From Nitrososphaerota archaeon (GTDB lineage Archaea > Thermoproteota > Nitrososphaeria > Nitrososphaerales > UBA213), in NCBI GenBank assembly GCA_002713325.1, contig PAWD01000008.1, positions 1-44,592 of the forward strand: a stretch of DNA of 44,592 nucleotides, given 5' to 3'. The number at the start of each line of letters is the position of its first letter. The stretch's first letter is position 1. Both the position numbers and the translations under genes were made by a program. Of the stretch, positions 29,093 through 36,267 are shown in pieces. Below the pieces are notes generated by a model. It saw nothing but the letters and a program-made list of their open reading frames with translations. It searched no databases and had not been told where the DNA came from.

Positions 29093-29428
29093 CTATTTCT
29101 TTGTAACCTGTATTTCTATCGTTGATACGTCTCTTGTTTTTCCGTCTTGTGACTGAATAGCCTCAGAACCTATTGCTACCTTGCCTACACCATACACATC
29201 CATTTGCCTAGTTACTATCTGAGAAACGCTCACCGCAGTTGAAATGGCCATACCTCTTGCTTTTATGGTAATAGAACCAGTGCTCGTTGTGAGTTGCATA
29301 ATACATGCAGTTACATATGTCATGATAGGTTTCTTTCCTATGAAAATAGTGTCTCTATCTGCCTTTGATTCCGGAATATTCGGTTTTGTTTCTGAAATAT
29401 TCGGTTTTGTTTCAGTGCCAGCTTCCAT
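29093..29428 (-). CDS. albA: Alba-family DNA/RNA-binding protein with short N-terminal repeat tail
   Basis: IFIGKKPIMTYVTACIMQLTTSTGSITIKARGMAISTAVSVSQIVTRQM...VSTIEIQVTKK. Confidence 0.93.
   Translation of the reverse strand: MEAGTETKPNISETKPNIPESKADRDTIFIGKKPIMTYVTACIMQLTTSTGSITIKARGMAISTAVSVSQIVTRQMDVYGVGKVAIGSEAIQSQDGKTRDVSTIEIQVTKK
29376..29413 (-). repeat. 21-bp-period duplication in the alba 5' coding region (ETKPNI repeat)
   Basis: atattcggttttgtttc occurs at 29376-29392 and 29397-29413; encodes TETKPNI-SETKPNI. Confidence 0.85.
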
Positions 29429-29825
29429 GCCCCAATACTGTTAGAAGAGTCTAATAAGGCTATGCATTGTATATTGAACCTATAATCCAAAAAATGTGTT
29501 ATGTTAAAATTGAGAAAAATCTAATACCGATATGACGAGCTTGATACCCAGATGATTTTTGGGAACCATTAAACGTTTCCAGTATGCTACCACAAATTGA
29601 TGAAACTATAGAATTCAAATCTTATTATGTTATAACTTTAATATAATGAATTAAACATCGTTGTCTTGTACGGTTTTAGTATTTTCTATAGAGAATTACT
29701 TAACGTGTAGACGTTGTAAGGCTACCAATCCCTATATTTTGAAATATTATTGAACTCGGGTACGATTATTTTTGTAATATAACTTTGCAATTTGCTAGAG
29801 TGTATATAACTACAGTCTACTACTT

Positions 29826-30305
29826 CTATTCAACAATGTATACCTTATTCATCTTGATATCCTGTAGTGGAGCATCATTACTATCCCTCTCCAGATTTAC
29901 AATTTTATCTACTACATCCATTCCCTCTACAACTTTACCAAATACAGTATATTTTCCGTCAAGAAACTTGGAGTCTTTAACAACGATAAAGAACTGCGAA
30001 CCAGCACTGTCGGGATCATTTGCGCGTGCCATCGAAACTATTCCTCTTACATGACTTATTGAATTGAATTCAGCCTTTACAGTATAACCTGGACCACCAG
30101 TACCCCAAGATCTTCTATTACTACTCTTGGTATTTGGATCTCCTCCCTGAATCATAAAACCAGGTATCACCCTATGAAATAGTGTTCCATCATAAAAAGA
30201 AGAACTAGATAATTTTACAAAATTTTCTACAGAATCTGGGGCTTCTTGTGAAAAGAATTCGATCACGATTTTACCAAAGTTTGTATCTATAACTCCAGTT
30301 TTCAT
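29826..30305 (-). CDS. Peptidyl-prolyl cis-trans isomerase (cyclophilin type)
   Basis: FHRVIPGFMIQGGDPNTK, GIVSMARANDPDSAGSQFFIVVKD, YTVFGKVVEGMDVVDKI. Confidence 0.97.
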   Translation of the reverse strand: MKTGVIDTNFGKIVIEFFSQEAPDSVENFVKLSSSSFYDGTLFHRVIPGFMIQGGDPNTKSSNRRSWGTGGPGYTVKAEFNSISHVRGIVSMARANDPDSAGSQFFIVVKDSKFLDGKYTVFGKVVEGMDVVDKIVNLERDSNDAPLQDIKMNKVYIVE

Positions 30306-30381
30306 TTAAGAAGTAGTGAAATTATCATTCTTAAGAATCTTTCTTATATTATCTTTCATTTAAAATCACTTAACCACTAAA

Positions 30382-31275
30382 TTAAAAAGTTAAGAACTCT
30401 CTGTAAATTTTATACCTTTCTTCTATTGTTTCATTTGTTATTGTAAGAAATTTATTAATTCCAAAATCCTCAACTGCAAAAGAACCCATTACATTACCAT
30501 AAATCACGGCTTCTTTCAAAGTTTTTTGATCAATACTATTTTTTCTGCCAATATGTCCTAAAAATCCTCCAGCAAAAGAATCTCCAGCACCTGTAGGATC
30601 AACAACTGTATCTAGTGGATATCCCGGTGCAAGGAAAATTATATCATTAGAGAAAAATATCGCTCCGTGTTCACCTTTTTTAATTATAATAAATTCAGGT
30701 CCTAACTCCAAAACTTTTCGTGCGCATTTAATTAGATTATGTGTTTTGAATAGCATTCTCACTTCATCATCATTTAACACAACACCTCTTGTGTTACTAA
30801 TCATTTTTATCACATCATCTCTTGATTTCTGTATCCAATATTCAATTGTATCACAAACAGTAATTTTTGGATGATCGAATTGTTCTAATATTTTTGTATT
30901 TTGTTTAGGGTTATTGTTACCAAGATATACAAAATCAGCTTTTTTATACTCTTCCGGTACCTTTGGTTCAAAAGTTTTTATCACATTTTCTTCTGTTACC
31001 AATGCGGTTCTTTTACTTAAATCATAATCAAATTGTGAATCAAAATAAAATGTTTTCCCATCTGTAGTTACAAACCCAGTTAAATCCATTTTATCTTGTA
31101 GAATCATTCTATAATTTTCAGGAAAATCATTACCAACAATAGCAATTAATCCAATTTTATCAAAGAAGCTTGCTGCAATTGCATTGTAAGTTGCTGCACC
31201 ACCTAAAATTCTTTCAACAGTTTTGAAAGGTGTTCTAGTTGTATCTAATGCAACAGTTCCAAAAGTAACAATCAT
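30382..31275 (-). CDS. PfkB-family carbohydrate/nucleoside kinase
   Basis: GGAATYNAIAAS and VVDPTGAGDSFAGGFLG. Confidence 0.92.
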   Translation of the reverse strand: MIVTFGTVALDTTRTPFKTVERILGGAATYNAIAASFFDKIGLIAIVGNDFPENYRMILQDKMDLTGFVTTDGKTFYFDSQFDYDLSKRTALVTEENVIKTFEPKVPEEYKKADFVYLGNNNPKQNTKILEQFDHPKITVCDTIEYWIQKSRDDVIKMISNTRGVVLNDDEVRMLFKTHNLIKCARKVLELGPEFIIIKKGEHGAIFFSNDIIFLAPGYPLDTVVDPTGAGDSFAGGFLGHIGRKNSIDQKTLKEAVIYGNVMGSFAVEDFGINKFLTITNETIEERYKIYREFLTF

Positions 31276-31501
31276 AAAATCATTCAGAAAAAAGCAAATA
31301 TTTAGCTTTCTATTGTTTTATTTACTATCCACAACCCAAAAAAAGGCCATGAATAAGGGATTATTCGATGAATCTGCCATATAATATCCTAAACAAATAG
31401 TCACAAATCACTTTTCTTCATGTATAATTTGATATAGAAGCTCTGATCTGATAGATGTTTTTATGCGGGCCCGTCGGGCATCGATCCCGAGACCACCGGA
31501 T

Positions 31502-31515
31502 ATCTTCAGTCAAGT
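31502..31515 (-). other. tRNA-Lys intron 2, 14 nt, position 37/38
   Basis: ACTTGACTGAAGAT; BHB central helix CTTT/GAAG, bulges TA^A and AT^A, outer helix is the anticodon stem. Confidence 0.8.
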
Positions 31516-31522
31516 TAAAAGT

Positions 31523-31535
31523 TTCACCATTTCTT
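31523..31535 (-). other. tRNA-Lys intron 1, 13 nt, position 30/31
   Basis: AAGAAATGGTGAA; BHB central helix CATC/GGTG, bulges GG^A and AA^A, outer helix AGAG/CTTT. Confidence 0.78.
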
Positions 31536-31747
31536 CCGATGCTCTACCTGACTGAGCTACGGGCCCTAAAACCTCTTCCAAACGCTATAATTTTAGTTTT
31601 GGTTTTTCAGTTGAATTTTTTCTTGTAATTTAGAGAGTATGCGCTTCCGGTAATAATTCCCTCAAACTATTCCTAAATTACTAATATAATAATGAACTAT
31701 AATTCTTGAATGTAAGAATTGTGTGTTGATAAACTACAAATCTAATA

Positions 31748-32413
31748 CTATTTAGCTCCATCTTCTTCAGACCTTTCGTGATTTACGGTATCGTTCAGAT
31801 AACTCCTATCTTTTATATCATCATTAGGGAAAGTTTCCGGTAATACAGTATTCTTTTCCTCTTCAGTATTTTCAGGTAAATTTTCTGCTGTAGGTAACTC
31901 TTTATCATGTTTTTCACGCCTTACGAAGCTAGTCCTATTGAAGAATAATATGGCCAATATTATCGCAATTATGATGTAATTTACAGGGGGTTGAATCAAT
32001 CTAGTAACATATCCTATCTTAGGTATTACAAAAACTACTTTACCTATATAATCATCTTCGGTTATGTGAAAATCTGTGGCAGGTATAGATAATGAATTTG
32101 AATCTCCCTTAGTGGTAAAGAATCTTTTATCGCTTTCTGTAATATCTATTACTCTATGCACTATAACTCTGTCGTGAAACTTCGGCCTGTCGAATACTAT
32201 GACATCCCCACGTTGAACACTTTCAAAAGTAGAACCGTTTTTCACTATAATAACATCATAAACACCCAAAGCTGGCTTCATACTCCCGCTAGATACAACA
32301 TAAAATGGGTTAGATGTTCCAAATGCTACCTGTAAGACTAGCCATACAGCTATAACACCTCCAACAACGATAATAACGTCTTTTATTGCATGTTTTACCT
32401 TATGGCTTGGCAT
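31748..32413 (-). CDS. Signal peptidase I (archaeal/Sec11 type)
   Basis: N-terminal TM, SSGSMKPALGVYDVIIV (catalytic Ser), RGDVIVFDRPKFHDRVIVHRVIDI, second TM. Confidence 0.93.
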   Translation of the reverse strand: MPSHKVKHAIKDVIIVVGGVIAVWLVLQVAFGTSNPFYVVSSGSMKPALGVYDVIIVKNGSTFESVQRGDVIVFDRPKFHDRVIVHRVIDITESDKRFFTTKGDSNSLSIPATDFHITEDDYIGKVVFVIPKIGYVTRLIQPPVNYIIIAIILAILFFNRTSFVRREKHDKELPTAENLPENTEEEKNTVLPETFPNDDIKDRSYLNDTVNHERSEEDGAK

Positions 32414-32462
32414 GGACTACCATAAAAAATTGTTATTTTGCATTAGATAAACATTGCGTGGA

Positions 32463-32526
32463 AGGCAGCTCAGACTAATGCCTTAACATCATAATTCAGA
32501 ATAACTCTGATTCTTCACAGCTGCCT
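32463..32526 (-). ncRNA. Candidate C/D-box sRNA (2'-O-methylation guide)
   Basis: AGGCAGC-T-GTGAAGA(C)-ATCAGAGTTATT-CTGA(D')-ATT-ATGATGT(C')-TAAGGCATTAGT-CTGA(D)-GCTGCCT; perfect 7-bp terminal stem; both guides 12 nt. Confidence 0.72.
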
Positions 32527-32564
32527 AGATTACGGATATAGATTAATTATTTGAATGTTAGTAC

Positions 32565-32930
32565 TCAACTACCAAGTATCTTACCAGCCTTATTCTTCTT
32601 TCTATCAATCCACTCGAATTTTAGATTATTATATTTCGTAAGCAGTTCCCAGGATTTCATAGCTAGTTCACGGAGAATATTGTTGTTGATTGCATATTCA
32701 TGATTCAATTGCATTACCGTGTTCTTAGAATCACTGTATATTATCACATTTTTGGCATTCTGAATATCTGGATCATTCAAGGCCTCTATTATAGCGAGGT
32801 ATTCTGCCTGATTATTAGTTATGTTCTCCTTCTTGAACAGTCTTGGTTTATTCAATTCCTCTATATAGTACCCATATTGAGACTTGGGCTGACCAGAACC
32901 GTCAACGTACACGTGTAGTATATCATCCAA
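32565..32930 (-). CDS. rnhA: RNase HI-like protein, 121 aa
   Basis: HVYVDGSG (D), NNQAEYLAIIEAL (E), IIYSDSK (D); fourth carboxylate position apparently Gly (NKAGKILG); TTG start. Confidence 0.82.
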   Translation of the reverse strand: MDDILHVYVDGSGQPKSQYGYYIEELNKPRLFKKENITNNQAEYLAIIEALNDPDIQNAKNVIIYSDSKNTVMQLNHEYAINNNILRELAMKSWELLTKYNNLKFEWIDRKKNKAGKILGS

Positions 32931-33018
32931 TCAAATCACTTGCAATAGTAAAAATTTTAGGTGTTGACTTCCTTATTAGTGTAGGTGATAGGATATAATT
33001 CTATTCAGAAGAAAAAAA

Positions 33019-34269
33019 GTGGATAAGACTAGTGATGGAATAGAAAAAGAGATTAATGAAATTACATTTTCTGAGCTTGGACAGTGGAACAAAAAGCATA
33101 CGGACTATATTTTTGAAGAGATGCAACCACAAGCAATTCAGTTCAGGAGTAAGTTTCAGACTATTCTTAATTCCATAAAAATTCTAGCTAAGCAACTTGA
33201 TGAAACAGAGATAAATGAAAGTGAAGTTGCACAACAATACATACCAGTGATAAATGATGCCAAGAATACAATACTTTCTACAATACAGAAAGAAACATCT
33301 GATCAGTTGCGCGAAATTAATACTTTTGATGATGTTCTTGTTTTAAGAGATAGAATACAAAGTCTTTTGAACAAGCTTGGTGGAACTGGCGGATCGCACA
33401 GTCGTACTATACATTCCTTCTTCGGTAAACAAGCAAAGATCTTGAAAGTTGAACTGGGATTTCTGGATAAGGAAATTAAACGGTTGAATGAGCTGATCGA
33501 TCATTACAACGAAAATATCGCATCTATTACTGATTGTGGTGAAAGCATGACAAGGATCTCATATGCTCAGGAAACACAAAATGAATACATGCAAAAGCAA
33601 AGAGAGACCAGGAAAGAACTTGAATCACTACGAACACAAGAAACTGATCTTGTGAAGAATATTGATGATTTTAAAAATACAGAAGAATTCAATATATGTA
33701 CGAAAAGTAAAAAGGAATTGGCTGATGTAAATAATATATTAAATAATGTACTGGTAGATCTTAACGGTTATTTTTCACGTATATCTAGACCATTAAGTAA
33801 ATACACTTACGAAATAGGTCTTGATAAGGAGAATAATTACTTAATGCAATCAATAATAATGAATCCTGTAAACCTTATGCATGATTCTAAGGCAGATCAA
33901 GTAATTGAGGTCTTAAAGAAAGTCATGGATAGCATACAAAAGGGAAGAATAAAGACTAAAAATCCTGAAAAGGATATTGAAAACATAAATGGATTAATAA
34001 CTAATTTACATAATTATGTGAAACGTTATAAGGAATACGATTCCTCGATAATAGAATTACAGAATAAAACCTCTATTGTTGACAACAAGTTGGAAGTTAT
34101 AAATGAAGAATTAAGAAGAATCAGGGATAGTATTCAACAGAAAGAATCCTATCTCAATGGCTGCGATACAAAACTAAGCAATGCAGAATCTACAATAAAT
34201 GAAGAATTGGAGAAAATTTCTCAGGGAATTGAGAGAACTACTGGTAGTAGAGTTAAGATTGTTATATGA
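33019..34269 (+). CDS. Coiled-coil protein of unknown function (SMC-like coiled coil, no ATPase motifs)
   Basis: 416 aa, heptad-rich Glu/Lys/Leu segments interrupted by GGTGGSHSRT; GTG start. Confidence 0.65.
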   Translation: MDKTSDGIEKEINEITFSELGQWNKKHTDYIFEEMQPQAIQFRSKFQTILNSIKILAKQLDETEINESEVAQQYIPVINDAKNTILSTIQKETSDQLREINTFDDVLVLRDRIQSLLNKLGGTGGSHSRTIHSFFGKQAKILKVELGFLDKEIKRLNELIDHYNENIASITDCGESMTRISYAQETQNEYMQKQRETRKELESLRTQETDLVKNIDDFKNTEEFNICTKSKKELADVNNILNNVLVDLNGYFSRISRPLSKYTYEIGLDKENNYLMQSIIMNPVNLMHDSKADQVIEVLKKVMDSIQKGRIKTKNPEKDIENINGLITNLHNYVKRYKEYDSSIIELQNKTSIVDNKLEVINEELRRIRDSIQQKESYLNGCDTKLSNAESTINEELEKISQGIERTTGSRVKIVI

Positions 34270-34493
34270 TTCTGGTAGGAATCTGTGTCACTCAAAAACT
34301 TTGATATTAACAGAATTGTATTAACTGCATATATATCAGATTCATATATTTCATCAACTGCTTAGAATTCGACGAGTCTTTATTTCTTATCTACATTTAT
34401 GATTCAGAAGAGAGAATTTGTTACAGTAATTTACAAAAGTTGGATATAGAGTAGCCATTTGATCTATTATATTCTATTTAGAATATATATAAT

Positions 34494-34964
34494 TTATTTC
34501 ATTTCAAATGATAAAGTATGTCCAGAAACTACAACGTCGTCATTAACCTTGATCTCCATAATGTTTTCACTTATCTTAACTACACCATTACCTTCATCTA
34601 ATAACACCCCGTTCTTTGCTACAAATCCTGTTCCTACTATTGTCAAGCCATCATCATCAAATATCAAATCCTCTCCCCTCACTGTAACTATAAAAATATC
34701 ACTCTCATTATTAGTAAACATAGATACTAATTCTCCTGCAATGTTGTCAAGATAGGCTACAGCTGTCCAAAGACCCATATGGGAAGAATCATTGAATAAA
34801 AGTATACTTCCTGTTGCCTCTATATTCGTAAAATCAAATTCTGTAGCAGTCAACATATGTGGAAAATATACTAATGATAACAGAAAAAGTACCACTACAA
34901 CTTTTAGCATATAATATAGCTCCATTAGTACAATCCTGTTGAATCTATTAAGTGATAAGGTCAT
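34494..34964 (-). CDS. Secreted or membrane-anchored hypothetical protein
   Basis: Hydrophobic signal segment MLKVVVVLFLLSLVYFPHMLTATEF then a beta-rich domain. Confidence 0.55.
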   Translation of the reverse strand: MTLSLNRFNRIVLMELYYMLKVVVVLFLLSLVYFPHMLTATEFDFTNIEATGSILLFNDSSHMGLWTAVAYLDNIAGELVSMFTNNESDIFIVTVRGEDLIFDDDGLTIVGTGFVAKNGVLLDEGNGVVKISENIMEIKVNDDVVVSGHTLSFEMK

Positions 34965-35110
34965 AAAGTATTACATAATGATAGAAAAAAGGAATAAAAT
35001 ATGATAAAAACACTACAAATCTAAACACACCAAACAAAATATGATAGAAAAATCTCATTTAAGAACAATTGAAGTGGGCCCGAAGGGGTTTGAACCCTTG
35101 ACCTACCGGT

Positions 35111-35122
35111 TTCTCATATTAT
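35111..35122 (-). other. tRNA(CAT) intron 2, 12 nt, position 37/38
   Basis: ATAATATGAGAA; BHB central helix CTCA/TGAG (perfect), bulges TA^A and AA^A, outer helix ACCGG/CCGGT. Confidence 0.85.
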
Positions 35123-35151
35123 TATGAGCCGGTCGCTCTGCCAGGCTAAGC

Positions 35152-35175
35152 TTCCCTCCACTCTTTTAGAGTAGT
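35152..35175 (-). other. tRNA(CAT) intron 1, 24 nt, position 9/10
   Basis: ACTACTCTAAAAGAGTGGAGGGAA; inner helix CTACTCT/AGAGTGG with AAA loop; central helix CCCG/AGGG with one G-A mismatch. Confidence 0.75.
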
Positions 35176-35303
35176 TACGGGCCCTCCTAGCTTTCAGCCC
35201 ATAATATGGCTTTCCTCAATAGGACAATCTTGTAGTCCAGATCAAACCCTATATATTTTGCGTAGTTAACAATAGAATGTTAGTTATAGATCTTGAATTA
35301 CAA

Positions 35304-35936
35304 TCATGATTTAACATAATTTTCGTATACCGCATCGAGAATTGTGTTCTGTGCAACTAGTGATGATACAGCACTATCAAATGCATCTTCATGTTTATTA
35401 ATGGGAAGTTTTGCAAGATTGTTTCGCCATACAGCTGCATGCTTTATATCAACACTTTCGTGTATCCTAAAATACTCTGTTGAGTTATCATCAGTTATAC
35501 CATAAAACTTGGCTAGACCGTCGATTTTAGATCTACTTATCTTAGGTATCTCAGCTTCATATGCATACATCGCAGCAATACCATTCTCAAATATCTCCGT
35601 TAGATTCAACATTTTTTCTATTGAATTTTGAGTTTTTAGTGATACATTATGACTCTCTAGTTCCTCTCTTTTCACACCTAACGCACCTGCAAACCTTATC
35701 CATGGCTCTATATGGTCACTTTCCTCCTTTAGATTCATTATTATATTCTCATCACTCCTTCTAGCCGAAAGATGCTGTACCATTAAGGGTACGGCTTTGA
35801 CTAAAGTGAAGTACTCCTTTGTATAACCTTGAAGTGATTCCATACTTAATTTACCCTCTGACCACATCTGGTAAAAAGGGTGTTTCAGAAGACTTTTCTT
35901 CTGTATCTCCTGATCTATTCTCTTTATAAGCATCAA
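35304..35936 (-). CDS. TenA/CADD-like heme-oxygenase-fold protein (putative diiron, pABA-synthase-like)
   Basis: HPFYQMWSEGKLSMESLQGYTKEYF, EESDHIEPW, YAYEAEIP, YFRIHESVDIKHAAVW metal-ligand-like pattern. Confidence 0.72.
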   Translation of the reverse strand: MMLIKRIDQEIQKKSLLKHPFYQMWSEGKLSMESLQGYTKEYFTLVKAVPLMVQHLSARRSDENIIMNLKEESDHIEPWIRFAGALGVKREELESHNVSLKTQNSIEKMLNLTEIFENGIAAMYAYEAEIPKISRSKIDGLAKFYGITDDNSTEYFRIHESVDIKHAAVWRNNLAKLPINKHEDAFDSAVSSLVAQNTILDAVYENYVKS

Positions 35937-36011
35937 TTAACATCATATGAACCCATAAAAAAATCTTGCGCTGGAAAAGATTTTATTGCAACAAACGGTT
36001 CGCATGCTTGT

Positions 36012-36107
36012 GCTCCGGTGGTGTAGAAGTAAGTTATATTGCACAATCCGGTCAAGCATTGCGGCCTTTCGAGCCGCGGATCCCGGGTTCAAATCCCGGC
36101 CGGAGCA
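36012..36107 (+). tRNA. tRNA-Glu(TTC) with a D-loop intron
   Basis: GCTCCGG TG GTGT AG[20-nt intron]TCCGGTCAA GCAT T GCGGC CTTTCGA GCCGC GGATC CCGGG TTCAAAT CCCGG CCGGAGC A. Mature length 76 nt. Confidence 0.9.
36027..36046 (+). other. tRNA-Glu intron, 20 nt, position about 15/16 in the D-loop
   Basis: AAGTAAGTTATATTGCACAA; central helix GTGT/GCAC, bulges AG^A and AA^T, inner helix AGTA/TATT. Confidence 0.8.
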
Positions 36108-36267
36108 CTCAACAATTCCAAACTAATTATTTCTGGTTCATATACTCTATTCTGTATACACAAAGGTAGAATGTATGTTCAAGACATAATGGTTAAGCCA
36201 TTGAAGGCTTTGAAAAATTGTAAATAGTATTAATTGTCTTGAATTTCATTATCCAATCTAAATAGAA

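Larger units (their letters stand above)
31466..31566 (-). tRNA. tRNA-Lys(TTT) with two introns
   Basis: Minus strand: GGGCCCG TA GCTC AGTCAGGTA GAGC A TCGG[intron]A CTTTTA[intron]A TCCGG TGGTC TCGGG ATCGATG CCCGA CGGGCCC G. Mature length 74 nt; no encoded CCA. Confidence 0.88.
35075..35184 (-). tRNA. tRNA with CAT anticodon (elongator Met or Ile2) with two introns
   Basis: Minus strand: GGGCCCG TA [24-nt intron] GCTT AGCCTGGCA GAGC G ACCGG CTCATA [12-nt intron] A CCGGT AGGTC AAGGG TTCAAAC CCCTT CGGGCCC A. Mature length 74 nt. Confidence 0.88.

Noticed and set aside
34350-34440. Possible second C/D sRNA on the minus strand (TTGATGA-11 nt-CTGA)
   Set aside because: Only one C/D pair; no C' box or second D at acceptable spacing and no terminal stem
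35966-36227. Two short ORFs (67 and 62 aa) across the tRNA-Glu gene
   Set aside because: They translate the tRNA itself; not coding
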